From assembly GCA_949318235.1 (NCBI GenBank), contig OX439131.1, positions 2,890,309-2,954,308 of the forward strand: a stretch of DNA of 64,000 nucleotides, read 5' to 3'. Position 1 is the stretch's first letter. Each line of letters begins with the position of its first letter. Position numbers and translations under genes: made by a program. Origin of the DNA: Ecdyonurus torrentis (lineage: Eukaryota > Arthropoda > Insecta > Ephemeroptera > Heptageniidae). The notes below the pieces were generated by a model that was not told the origin of the DNA, ran no database searches, and saw only the letters and a program-made list of their open reading frames with translations. Shown here one piece after another: positions 26,760 to 38,938 of this stretch.

Positions 26760-28042
26760 CTGCTTCTCTTCCCTCGCACATTCTCATTCTAAAACCATCT
26801 ACAAAATATAATTGTTTTGGCTCATTTACCTGTTTATTTAATTTTAAAACAACATTATTTTTCCCTTTTTATTATTATTTGCACCACGTGTACACATTTA
26901 AAGTTCTACTATTATTGTAGACGGTATAGAAATTTAAATATTCCATATTTTTTGTTGAATAAAATTTACTAAAACTATTCCAGACTTGCTGTTTTACTGA
27001 ATAATATTCTTTTTTGAATGAAATTAATTGTTAACTCACTTTATAAAACGAGAGTTAGAGTATAATTTTATTTTCAGTTTTTTTCCCCATCATGATATTT
27101 TCCTCTCTTGCACACATTATCATATACTTGAAGATTTCTTTGTTATATTCACAAAACAATGCTTAACAATACCTGAGAGCACCCTCGTGACTTCCATTGT
27201 TGTAGTTTATGCTCCTCAATTTGCATATCAAGTCATTTACATAATGTTATATATGCTCCGAATCAATAAATTTAAAGTAGTAATTTCTCTATCTTTGCGC
27301 AATAAATATTTTAAAATTGCTAACATTCACTGATCGAGAGGGGGAAAAAAATCATACTTTGAAAAGATAAGAAAGGCGGGGTCTTGATGGCTAGACCAAT
27401 TTCTATTTTTATAATAAAAATGTCAGGAAAAAAAGTTATTTTTTATGATTTTACTTCAAATATTTGTACATAAAAGAGAAATATAATAAAATTATAATAA
27501 GTCTGTGGTTTTTACTGTAATAAAATTGTTTGTTACTATATATATATACGGAGAGTATTACAAACTTTTCAAAGAGTAAAAATACGTTACATGAATGTTG
27601 TGTTGTGATTTTACGAGCGCAGTGAAATGTTAGTTTGGTTTTCATAATTCTTCAGAGAGTTAAACCCTTGTTCATTTGTTTCAAACGTATCATAAAATCT
27701 ACGTACAGAGACGCAACAAAATTCTATAATATATTTTTGTTGTACGACGCTATAGGAACAAATATTGAAATACATCAATTACACCGCAAAAAAAGTAGAA
27801 TCATGCATAAAATACTATAACATAGGCAATAATGTACCCGTAAACTGAGAATGAGAAGAGTTTATAATACGTCTTTATATGAAATAAAAATTTTGAAAAG
27901 AAAAAAACACGAGGATAGCAAAATTTGTAATTTAACTTATATAACGAAAGGAATTGTCAAGAAAACAATTATATAAAAAATCGTAAGACATTTTTGTTGA
28001 AATTGCTCTTGTCTCACATTTCAACAATTTTTGAAATGCTAT

Positions 28043-28046
<4 letters not shown>

Positions 28047-28108
<62 letters not shown>
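28047..28108. repeat. (GA)n microsatellite
   Basis: About 31 units. Confidence 0.97.
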
Positions 28109-28111
<3 letters not shown>

Positions 28112-28821
28112 AAATAAAAATTGTGATGCGTGTGTCTGGGTCAATATAAAAATAATTTTTAATTCACGACGTTCTTTTAAAAATTAATAAGCATTTACTG
28201 CCACAAACAGTAATAAATTTTAATTTGATTCTCTTAATTAATTACTGTATGAGAGCGTGTCATCTCTCTAACAGAATGTGGTGGTGGAGGAGCAATAATC
28301 GTCCCCTTATTTTCCAATCTTAAACAGGACCCTGTCTCGGTCATTTATTGTATAATATAATTTAAATAATTGAACATCGTGTGAGAATGAAATAATTTGT
28401 ACGTTGTAAGTTTGAACAATTGAAAAACATTTTGTAATGTTCGTGTATACATAAGGACACGATGAATGTATGTACTGTACTGTGTATACTGTACATAGTA
28501 ACTTCTTGTGTATCATAGCAATGGTTATATACTAAACAATTCGCAATTTGACACAAGATTTGGCGAGGTCAAAGTTTATACGCTAGGCTATTCTCATTTG
28601 GTTCTCAAACACGTGACTTGAACCAGCATTGTTGTGTCGTCAAGTCTTTTGTCTTTGATATGTTTGAGACACATCAGCAATAAATTTTTATGTGCTACGA
28701 AATATGAACAACCATTGTGTGTATGAGAGGAGGTCTTTTGTATGTTTATACTGTATTATACACTGCTTGCAATGTGCACAATGTAATATAACTTTTTGAT
28801 ATGTGACAATTTTCTTATTAC

Positions 28822-28938
<117 letters not shown>

Positions 28939-28989
28939 ATACTAGTAATAACAGCATATTATTTTGGTGTTGGACGTTTATACATATTG

Positions 28990-29201
28990 CACGGAAAAAA
29001 ATAAGGACATAATAATTATGCTAGCTTATTTGCAGCGCAATTTGTTCAATACAACATAATCTATATGTATGCTATGCTATATTGCATAATAACTATGTTG
29101 CATAGCATAAATATTATGGTGTGCATTATAACTATTTAGCATCATTTATGCTATAATGACATAAATACAGCATAAGTTACGTAATTTTTTCTTTCCGCGT
29201 G
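28990..29201. mobile_element. AT-rich 'GCATAA' MITE-like repeat, most complete copy
   Basis: The left end CACGGAAAAAAATAAGGAC and the right end (reverse complement CACGCGGAAAGAAAAAATTA) are imperfect terminal inverted repeats, each followed by TTATGCT. The interior is built from TATGCTATATTGCATAA-type words on both strands. It has no coding capacity. This copy serves as the reference for about a dozen related segments in the window. Confidence 0.6.
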
Positions 29202-29796
29202 TTTAAAACTATAATATTGTGAAATAGATCGAGTGATACTTTTGCAGCGGCGCTGTATGTGTTTATTTTTTGTGGTAAAAAGTAACTTTGCTGTAATCTG
29301 CGAAGTCTCTTCTTTCCGTGTTCTCCACTTATTTCCTAGATTTCTTTAAATTTAATTTTATTACTCCGTACAAATTAACTATCACTTAACTGCTCACTTG
29401 TAGCAATATTATTTTCTGCATGCAACAAATTTAATTGCCTGGATATTTTTTGGTGTTAATAAAAATGGAGATTGCATTCAATGAAATTTATTGGAAGCTG
29501 CCAATATTGCTCCATCAGTTTTTTTTTTTTTTTTTTTTTTTTTAATTTCTGCAAAATAAACCATTAGTTTTTGTTTTTTTATGATTTTCTTATGTGATCG
29601 TTAAATTTTTAGCAGGAAAATTTTAATTTTCAAAGTTGATGTGCGTATGGAGTATCCCCGTAGATCTAAACAATTAATTAATTACATTGCATCAATTTAT
29701 CAATTGAGTAATATATACATATTATTTTTAAGAATTTGTTAGCTTTAACCTCATATGTACACTCGCACTCGCTCTGTAAAATTAAAATCACTCAGA

Positions 29797-29880
29797 AAGT
29801 CTCTGTCTCTCTCCCTCTGTTTCACTGTCTCTCCCTCTCCCTCCCTCTCTCTATCTCCCTCCCTCTCTCCCTCTTTCACA
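29797..29880. repeat. Imperfect CT/CCCT polypyrimidine tract
   Basis: Mixed CTCT, CCCT and CTGT words, clearly older than the pure CT tracts. Confidence 0.85.
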
Positions 29881-30229
29881 TAGTGCAAAAATGAGTTAAT
29901 AATTTCGTAGCAAATTAAAATTGCTATAATAATTTTTTACATACAGCAGAGTGTAAAATGTTATTATACGCTAAATAAAAATAAACTAAAAATATATTTT
30001 TACCACACGTTATAATAATAATAATAAAACGACTACACATACTGTTTTTATATTCAGACCCCGAGTTATGAAGCTAAAACGTGTTATAATTTTTACACTA
30101 GCATAATCTATATTTGAAATTTTAATAATACAAAAATAATAACAAACTATATATACTGCAAAAAATAGTTGAATTATTTCTGTTATAAAAGCTTGACTCC
30201 GCAGCTAAAATTTTGACGGTCATTTCTTG

Positions 30230-30350
30230 AAGAAATTACGTAATTATAATGCTGCATTTATGTCATACAATTTGATATTTTTGAATTACAGAAATAATTA
30301 TGCTCTATAGCATATTTGTTATGCTGTGTAGCAAATTTGTTATTCAATAT
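30230..30350. repeat. GCATAA-family fragment
   Basis: It begins AATTACGTAATTATAATGCT and continues with ATTATGCTCTATAGCATA and TTATGCTGTGTAGCAAA, the same words and order as in the copy at 28990-29201. It is truncated. Confidence 0.5.
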
Positions 30351-30545
30351 TACAGACTAAGAATAAATGTCACTAAAATCAGGGTATTAAGATTCAATAT
30401 TTGTTTGTTTGTATAAAAAAGTTAAAAATGTTAGTTAAAAAATAATTTTGTATATTTTTATCAATATTATAGAAAAATCATTTACTTGCTATAAGACTGG
30501 GTTATTAAATAAATATTGCCATTCTTCATTTAATGTCGATTTAGT

Positions 30546-30609
30546 GGCGCCATTACGTCATATGCCACGTATAGGCGCCTCGCAGACACACTTGGCGCCA
30601 AGCACCCAG
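30546..30609. other. CpG-rich patch with three GGCGCC palindromes
   Basis: GGCGCC occurs at 30546, 30574 and 30593. On the minus strand the patch begins at a good acceptor-like sequence (TTTCTTTTGTTTTCGCAG, + strand 30610-30627) with open frames of 18-25 codons but no good donor. Could be a minus-strand exon or a small CpG patch. Confidence 0.2.
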
Positions 30610-31473
30610 CTGCGAAAACAAAAGAAATGAGCTAGGCGATCGCGAAATATAATTTTGCCTCTTCCCTATACCACTCCACGCATGTATGTCATTCATTCTA
30701 TGTTGATCTAACCTAACCCTTTCATGTGAAAAACATTTTGGCACTAAAAATAATGATTAAAGTTTCTTAATGATGCATTGATGTTCATATTTTATACCCC
30801 CATCCCTTTTCTTCTTTCTATCATGGACTTGTTGAAACTTACATGCCCTGCCTGTCTGTGAGTAAACTTTGAAAATAAATAATAACGATTTACGATAGCA
30901 TCCACTTCAAACTGACCCCAACACAAAGTTGCGAAAGGTACAACTGCCCCCCCCCCCCTTCATTTATATGCTATCGCCGATTTTATTTTGTTTGATCTCA
31001 TTCTGGTATCTGTGTTTTCATTGAGCTTTTTGTAATTGGAATTTTTAATTATATGATCAAAATAACATGCATACTTATGGATATGGAGCTTACTTAAAAA
31101 GCTGAATGTGAACATGGCATATTGCCAACATACATTGCCGGCATACACCTATTTGTCAATCTTGAATTATTAGATACATCTATCTATATAACTATAGTTT
31201 CTTATATTGCTCAGTGAATATATAGTTTAACAGAGAAGATTATAAAAGTATATGAACAAAGCATAAATATTCATATATAATTAAAATATTAATAAGTATT
31301 ATAATAATAATGTTGTAGAGGAATGATGTGGAGTCTAAATTAAGTTTAGCAGTTCCCTGAATTAAGTATTATGATGTAATCTAAAGTTAAAACCTATGTT
31401 CAAACTTTATAAATGTTCATATTGTTCACCAAATCCCTCTATATATTGTATAGTTATGAAGACAGCTTAGACA

Positions 31474-31591
31474 GTTGCACTGTCACTCTATAGCAGCAAT
31501 GAGAGTAGCTGCACTGTCACTGTGTAGAGAGAGATTTTGAAGAGCTCGTATCCGTGAAGCTGGACTGTCAGCGAGACTTGCTGCACTGTCA
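31474..31591. promoter_or_regulatory. Four spaced copies of GCTGCACTGTCA
   Basis: GTTGCACTGTCA (31474), GCTGCACTGTCA (31508), GCTGGACTGTCA (31559) and GCTGCACTGTCA (31580) are all in the same orientation. The CTGTCA core is the reverse of TGACAG, the TALE-homeodomain (Homothorax/Meis) site. The block is GC-richer than the flanks and has no coding frame of note. Regulatory role inferred. Confidence 0.3.
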
Positions 31592-32450
31592 GAACGACAT
31601 TTCGCGGAACTGTTGGTTGTCATTGTATATATAAATGTCCTCGCGACTTATAGGCAGCCATACAGGGTGCGGCATCTCAAGCTTCAATAATATTTATAGA
31701 AATTCATTTATCTCGCTGACATCGATGTCCCACGTAGATGTTTGTTGATCTCCGCATAATAAATTTGTGCATGAATTGCGAGGGAAGACAGCGTAGACTT
31801 ACAAAAACATTTGTCACGAAATTTTTAATGTACGCTTTCAATTTCTTAAAGATATTCTATGATACTCAAATGATTTTTTTTCTTTTTTGTGTGTCAAAGA
31901 ATAGAGACATTAAAATGTAGGTATAAATGACAACGTTGGTAGGTACCATATCATTACCAAACAATTTAAGACCCCCCCACCCCCAAAAAAAAATAGTAAG
32001 GTATTCTTAATGGTCAATGTGAGTAATGTATATAATTTTTTATTATTTTTCGCCACTTTTGCTTTTTTTTTTTTTTTTTTTTTTTTTAACCTTTCTTGGT
32101 TTTCACGCCTTGAACTTCTCGTTGGCGCAAGGTCGTGTTGTTGTTGGACGTTTATTGCATGCACGTCTCTGAACAATGTACACGTATATACAAAGAATTA
32201 TTTGAATGTTTATTATACTTCGGCGCTATTACACATTACTTTTGTGTTACCAGAGTTGCAAATTTGACACGTTGTATATAAATGTCAGTCTTATTATTGA
32301 TGCAGGAATGGATTGTTACAGGCGGTGGAATTTTCGTTAAGTTTTCCTAACCCTTGAACACGTTTAAGTGTGTCTAGTATGCATGATGCACTTAAGAACT
32401 AATTTTTCGTCGCTCGGTGCAGTATAAAATATAATTAAAAAATAAAGGAG

Positions 32451-32451
32451 G

Positions 32452-32491
<40 letters not shown>
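32451..32491. repeat. Poly-A tract (about 41)
   Basis: The longest homopolymer in the window. It is followed by CGCTGAAAAC, whose complement (TTTTCAGCG) recurs at 32565. Confidence 0.95.
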
Positions 32492-32493
<2 letters not shown>

Positions 32494-33451
32494 GCTGAAA
32501 ACAAAACATGTACCCGCAATTCAAAGGTTCCTTCGTGTTGCCCGCGCTAGGTGTAATTGGCAAGTGCATTTTCAGCGCAAACCCCAAAAAATTGACTATT
32601 TGGTGGTTTCAATATATTATATAAAACTGAACTTGCGCTTCGAAGCTATGCCATATGCGAGCAGAAAATATAATATTATAACCAGTGCACAAAAAAAGTA
32701 ATTTTTCCCCAATAATAAAAATTATTCAATCATACATTTTTTTTACTGTTAATTTTTGTAGGTTAAAATAAGATGTAGACAAATTGAATAACGTATAATA
32801 TAATCAAATTTTCAGCTTATGCAACCCGCACAACTTTTTCTATTGAATGTAAACAATCCTGACGTCAGAAATGTCCAAAATTTGTGCATTTTGCCTACTT
32901 TACAACTTTTTTGCGTTCTCTTGCGGGGTTTCATTTGAGTAATAGTAAAAATTGTCTTTTGGGGTCACTTTAAATTTGTCCTGTTCTGGGCAATATGTGC
33001 TCAACCATGACGATAGCACGCCTTTTCCTGAAACCACTTAATTGACCTTCTATTCTATTGCTTTTTTTTGTATAATATACTAGAATGCAATGTATATAGA
33101 TTTATTTAAGAATTGTCCATTAGAAGAAGAAAAAAGCAAACTGTATAGAAGTATATAAAAATGGAACTTTTAATGAACTCGTCCCTTTACCTCCTATATA
33201 GAAAGGCTATTATACAACTGTGGCTATAAAATATAACAGTCAAGCAGAGACTTAATATAAAAATATGTACAGTGTACAGCATATTCGAAACATGAAATAG
33301 TCGTTATTACTTGCAATATATTGGATCTTTCGTACCTTAGCTTGCTGGGATAACAATTACAGTTAATGAGTCGGTTAAATGGCTTGCAAACGTTCGTGTA
33401 GAGCGCAGACACATGAAATGCACGGACGCACACATTGAGTAATAAACGAAC

Positions 33452-33452
<1 letters not shown>

Positions 33453-33484
<32 letters not shown>
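33453..33484. repeat. (GA)n microsatellite
   Basis: About 15 units with one AAG break. Confidence 0.95.
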
Positions 33485-33486
<2 letters not shown>

Positions 33487-34248
33487 TTCGCCACAGACTG
33501 CAACACGCGATAGAGCAAAGCAAATCGCCGCACATCGTCACAACAACAAAAAATAAAGTACTTACCATCGACGTTCAAGTACATATAAGTTTTTGCACGT
33601 GCATGCATATGAATTCAATTTTTATATACAATTGAGAGAGAAGAAAAAAAAAAGTTATTATACTGGAACAAATTATAAATAACTTCTTTCAGAAAGAAAA
33701 TTACATTTTAAAACTTATTATTATCTAAAGATTTGAGCCAAGGTGTAAAAAAACAAAATATCACACTTGTCGTATAAGAAAAATGTCTTGTCTTATAACT
33801 ATTATTATTATTGAAATTTGCAGTAAAATTTTCTGTATTTATAGCGAATATTTCTAGAAATAATATAATATTATAATTTTAATGATGACAAATTTCATAT
33901 ATTTTTCGTATACTGTGAATGCAGAGAGCTATCTCGTGATAATTTGAATAGTCTATTAAAATAATATGATAGTTATATTATAATGTGCTATTCCCCTTAA
34001 AAGCCTCCATAAACTAGACATAGTAAAAATTTCATTCTATTTAATTTATTGCAAGTTGTTTATTATTATTATTTTTTTCTTTCCAGCTGCCTTTCTTTAT
34101 TTAAAAAAGTACTTAACGCATGAACGTTATGTTATATATAATAATATTCTCTCTTCTTCTTGTTATTCAAAGATTAGTTTTAAGTTGGTCCACAATAGAC
34201 AGACAGCTCTCGCGCAGCAGGTTTTGTTTGGAGGTGATATTGGCATTG

Positions 34249-34290
34249 AGGTGACCTAGGGTCAGATATGACCTTTGACCCGGTGACTCA
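34249..34290. promoter_or_regulatory. Clustered nuclear-receptor (DR4, DR1) and AP-1 motifs
   Basis: AGGTGA-CCTA-GGGTCA (34249-34264) is a DR4-type pair. TGACCT-T-TGACCC (34269-34281) is, on the minus strand, GGGTCA-A-AGGTCA, the classical DR1 of HNF4/RXR(USP)/COUP-TF receptors. TGACTCA (34284-34290) is a perfect AP-1 site. All lie within 42 bp, inside the presumed intron. Function is inferred from motif identity only. Confidence 0.4.
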
Positions 34291-34737
34291 CGCCCACTAG
34301 GGGTCGACAAACACATGCTGCTATATAGCAAAGTGACCATCATAATATATCTATGCTGTGGTATATATTATGTATATATAGCCAAGTAACACGTTCAATA
34401 TGTATTTTGTTTTCCTTGTTTTGCTTTTATAAGATTTCCATATTATAAAGTTGCTCTGCTATTAAAATGAGGATTCATGGACGACAGATGCATTTTTTTT
34501 TCCAGTATATTATGCATGAGGAGCTGAGCTATACTGTAATATAACTAATTTTACAGAGATCCACAGTAAATTATACAAATACGTATAGCGTATAATATAC
34601 AAAGTTGATTCTTACAAAAACCTAGTCTGCATCATAATGGTCACACATTGAAGAGCAGACTGTACGAGAAATGACATTTTCCCTCGCTTATTTCAAAAAT
34701 AATAACAGCTTTTTAAGTTATAGCATTTTTTCTGCAG

Positions 34738-34789
34738 TTTCGGGAGTTGGAGCTTACATAGATGAAGCGCAAGGACTCACTGCTGAAAT
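34738..34789 (+). other. Orphan exon-like segment
   Basis: An acceptor (GCATTTTTTCTGCAG) and a strong donor (GTGAGT at 34790) flank 52 bp of GC-richer sequence. One frame is open and reads SGVGAYIDEAQGLTAE, entered with two bases of a split codon and left after two bases. The other two frames stop. That phase does not fit between the exons at 11160 and 48948 without a premature stop, so it would have to belong to another isoform or transcript, be a non-productive (poison) exon, or be fortuitous. Confidence 0.25.
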
Positions 34790-34851
34790 GTGAGTCACAT
34801 CACGCATAAATCTTTAGTCGCAATGCAGTTTTTTTTTTGTTTTTTTTTCTA

Positions 34852-35279
34852 CACGCACGGCAAGAAGCACAAATTACATAATTGTGCTGCATTTAAGTCG
34901 TTATAGCATGCAGAATTACTGCTAAATTCGAACAGCATAACTAATTATGCTATATAGCTATAAATATACAATATAATATGTATGCTATGAAAGATAGTTT
35001 TTATGCAGTATAGCATTAATTATGTTATAAAGAACAAATATTGCTGCAAATGTTCTAGCATAATTATTATATACGTATTCTTATTTCTTGCAGAGAAAAA
35101 TAAATACACTTTAACAATTATGCAATAGCTTCTTTTTTAGTGAAAGATAATATTAATTGCAACATAATTTATGTACTATACTGCATAGCAACTGATGTTA
35201 AAAAGCTTGAGTGGCATAGCATAATTATTTATGCTATATTTATATACAAAATAAATTACGAAATTTCTTTTTCCGTGTA
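34852..35279. mobile_element. Two adjacent or nested GCATAA-family copies
   Basis: The first part starts CACGCACGGCAAGAAGCAC, followed by AAATTACATAATTGTGCTGC, and ends CTAGCATAATTATT near 35066. The second ends ATTACGAAATTTCTTTTTCC-GTGTA at 35279, matching the right end of the reference copy. Core words (AATTATGCTATATAGC, GGCATAGCATAATTATTTAT) are abundant. The layout suggests tandem or nested insertion. Confidence 0.55.
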
Positions 35280-36596
35280 TACATATAATAATGTATAATA
35301 CTAAATAAACGTTTTTTCACACAAAGTAAATAATATAATTTCAACAATAAAAGAGGTACATATTCTTCTGCGGTAACCTTTGAAAAGAAGCACGATAAAA
35401 AACAAAAACAAAAAAAATAGCAACTTAATAAATGAAGGACGTAGCATTAGTATACATTTTAAATATTTCAGTGATTTCAAATTAGTAATCAAATACAAAT
35501 TAGTAACAGAAGGACCACAAAATAAGTACTGAATATAACAGTCAAAACAACATAATTATATACATTATAAATATACACACATAGTACATAGTGTCATTTA
35601 AATAATAATTATTTTGAGTAATCGTTGGCGCAGAAATTACTTATGATATTACATCTGCGGTATCGCTTTCATCATAATAATAGCCTCATGAACAACAGAA
35701 AAAGTAATTAAATTGATGACAGAGTTGTTAATTAATTACACAAATCTCAGTTTTATTATTTATCCCGTTACCATGGTATACGTATATATGTACACAACTC
35801 TTTCACTATTTAACAATTTTGGTATATCAAAACTACAAAATATTACTCGCCAATACGTTATTATTAAATTATAATATAAACTTATACAAATAAACCACTC
35901 CAAAAGTCATATTATATGATCGTCATAAAAATTATAAATATTCTGTATATAAGCGCAGCTTGTGTTTTCATTCCTTTTTGGCAAATAATTGAACAATTTT
36001 TTTTTTTATAAATATTATATTATGACTATTATTATTAGTATTCATTTCATGATAATTTTATTATTTTAAACTCAATCAATATTTTTAGGCTTTGAATTTG
36101 AAATTTTTTAATTTAATTTTGAATTAAAAGAAATTTAAGTTATGTGAGTTTTGAGTGTTTCGTAAACATTTTTTTCCCTCCAACTCCAAATGACGAAATA
36201 ATGACTATCACCTAATAATGGAATTGTGCATTTTTTTATTATTATTATTTATTTAGTGCCATCTTCAAAATAACTTCATTTCATACGGCATAATAGGTTT
36301 ATGGCATATGGCTTAATAGTCTAAGGCTAAATTTCTGAGCAAAGGCATAAAAAAGAAAAACCTAGAACATTAAATTTGCACAAAAATTTAGTCAGATAAA
36401 CTAGAGGTTATTATAATATAAAATACACGCCGTTTTCCCTTAAGATTTATTGAGTGGTTGAATTTCTTCTATATAAATTTGAAAGCAATTTTTAATCATG
36501 AAAATGGACTTATTTCACAAAATTTTATCACAAAAACTATGAACAATTTAAAATGATGGAACTCAAACACATGGGAATTAAATTATTAGCAAAGTG

Positions 36597-36630
<34 letters not shown>
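36597..36630. repeat. Poly-A tract (about 33)
   Basis: Homopolymer. Other poly-A/T tracts of 20 or more are near 2336, 3347, 9460, 9720, 11667, 12582, 14714, 16219, 16843, 23219, 24275, 29519, 32064, 43322, 47011, 53740, 54231, 55638, 56806, 57343, 58231, 59848, 60906, 61520, 62141 and 62343. None can be tied to a specific retrogene. Confidence 0.95.
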
Positions 36631-36632
<2 letters not shown>

Positions 36633-36780
36633 CACGCAATAGAAGTAAGTATAATTTGATGTCATATAACTCAGGTGCTTTATTATTGTTAATAAAGTGT
36701 GGAATATTTAAATTTGTCTCTCCCTATATCTCTCTCTCTCCGTCACCCCTAGCAGCAGCAGCAGGAGCAGCGCAGCTCCG

Positions 36781-36796
36781 TGTTTGCAAACAAACC
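36781..36796. promoter_or_regulatory. Palindromic forkhead-like motif
   Basis: TGTTTGCAAACA is a perfect palindrome of two forkhead-type cores, followed by AACC. It is adjacent to an (AGC)n stretch at 36752-36770. A single site; weak evidence of function. Confidence 0.2.
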
Positions 36797-36981
36797 AACA
36801 GACAAAAGACACGGAAAACATTAATTGTCTTGAATTGTGACATTTATAGTTGAATACAAAAGAGACAAATTCATTTGTTAATGAAGACTCACGTGAACTT
36901 TATGACGTGATATAAATTACTTGGTAACTACTTTGTGCGACCTGGGAGGTTGCCATATAGGAGTCGCGTGCCCCGAGCAAT

Positions 36982-36984
<3 letters not shown>

Positions 36985-37052
<68 letters not shown>
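36985..37052. repeat. (CT)n microsatellite
   Basis: About 34 units. Confidence 0.97.
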
Positions 37053-37056
<4 letters not shown>

Positions 37057-38469
37057 GCTTGTCATGCAAATCGTGAAATTCGAGACTCGATTGCTAGATA
37101 ATAAAACGCCGCTCTGACTCTCAAAGCTTGAAGTATCACATGCCAAGAAATTAAACTGGATTTTTTTTTTCTACTTCTTTTCTTTCGTCATTAAGCCTGC
37201 TACTTGAACGCCTATAAGCTCTATGGCTAAAAGGAATTGAATATCATCGTATATGTACAGCACTTCTACATTCCATGTGCAAGATTATTATAACTAAGAG
37301 TCTTATTTCTTGTAATAAGGAAGGTAATAATTTATAATAGATTGCGTGCATATGTTTCTAGTTTTACTATTGGTAAGTATGCGGAAAGCGAAGTTACAAA
37401 TTGGTGACTGTAGCATTTTACTCATATCTTCTTCCGATTTAATGTACGGTACCATGTATATATGTGCAGTATGTATGTTAAACCGGAAGTGAATATGAAT
37501 ACAATGATAGTCAGCAGCTCGTAAGTTGGCTTTAATTTGTACTCAAAAATGAAAGTTATTGGTCAGGTGCCCGAAAAAACCTTTTTTTTTTCTTTCCAGG
37601 AAATTACTGCACTGAGGCTGGAAACATTTAAATGAGGAATATTAAACACTTCTGAGTGTTTTACGTGTTTGAAGCTAATAGAAAATTTTAAGAATTCTTC
37701 ATCAATAAGCTTCATTGACCTTTTTCCTAATTTTTTAATAATAATAATAAAGATTTTATTGAGCATTATTATTTGCTAATTGTTTATCTATTTTTCTATA
37801 TAGATTATAGTTTAGCTCCTTGCAATTATTTGAAAAATATACTATAGCGTTCTCAATCTATCAATTAGCCCTAAACATCGTTGGGTAATAAATTCCCAGA
37901 ATCTCATTTCATATAAAACCAGGGAATTGTTCGCACTTTCCATCTCAGCTACACTCTTCAGTATGTGTATGGCGATTTTATGATACAATTTGCGTGATAC
38001 AGTATAATTTCAGTGGCCAACTCATTAGTATATAATGATAGCTAATCAGTATAATGACATAATGAGATATGCGAGAGTGATATGTTGGAAATATGATTTG
38101 ATGGTAAATTTCGTCGTCTCTCATTTCCTTATCAGTAATCGAAACTATTATAACTGGTTTAATTTAGATATTACTGACTTGTATTTATTTTGCAAAAATA
38201 AATTGCTTTAAATGATTGTATTATTAATGTAGATATAAGTTTCAATATCAAAATGTTATCAATTTTTTTAATTCAATTTTGTAGAAGTAATTATTATTTT
38301 AATCTGATGTTATAGTTCAAGATATACAAATATAAAATATCATTAAATTAAAATGATACTTCATGAAGTCGTGTCCGGTGGCGCTATAAAATGATAGCAC
38401 TACGTTCTTATTATTATTATTAATTTTGTCATACTATACATCTAAATGAACCGAGTTCTTTATGACTGA

Positions 38470-38938
38470 TTGTGAGTGGTGAAGGCATCTGACTCGTAAC
38501 TCTTGTGCTCCTTAACGAGAACAGGTTCGAGCCACTGTGGGGTGCACACTTGAAGTGTGAGAGCATAGCACATTGCACTATGCATGTTTACATGCATTCT
38601 ATGACGACGTATATCGATGTTGGGATGCAGAAATGCGACCGATGAGAAAAATCATGAGGTTTTTACTCATGATTTTTCTCATCGGTCGCATTTCTGCATC
38701 CCAACATCGATATACAACATACAACATTCGGAAGGTGCATGATTGAAGCACAGCCTTCCTAGAGTTTCCACAGTTTCTCTAGGTCATGGTGAATGCCGGG
38801 TTGTATATTTCTTTGGCTGGCTCGTGTGCACGGTATCCAATGTACACTTCGATATAAACATATACCTTGGCGGCACTATGCTGTAGGTGTTGTAACACGT
38901 GAGCACACTATGGCAATAATAATAATAATAAAAAACAT
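38470..38938 (+). mobile_element. tRNA-derived SINE with an internal perfect hairpin
   Basis: The head resembles a class II tRNA. GAGTGGTGAAGGCATCTGAC (about 38474-38493) looks like a Ser/Leu-type D-arm with a pol III A box, and GGTTCGAGCC (38524-38533) is a perfect B box, 40-50 bp downstream as expected. The body holds several small stem-loops plus the 50-bp perfect hairpin at 38609-38715. The 3' end is an (AAT)n tail at about 38912-38930, a usual SINE terminus. Target-site duplications were not resolved. GC content is higher than in the flanks. The SINE call is an inference from box A/B, the body and the tail; no second copy is in the window. Confidence 0.62.
38609..38715. repeat. Perfect 50-bp inverted repeat with 7-nt loop
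   Basis: The left arm (38609-38658) begins GTATATCGATGTTGGG. The right arm (38666-38715) is its exact reverse complement and ends CCCAACATCGATATAC. The loop is GTTTTTA. I compared all 50 positions and found no mismatch. It sits inside the SINE body. RNA from either strand would form a 50-bp dsRNA stem. Confidence 0.95.

Noticed and set aside
33224..33635. Overlapping frames on both strands near a GA tract
   Set aside because: Composition driven by the repeat, with Cys/Leu-rich chance sequence. No homology recognised.
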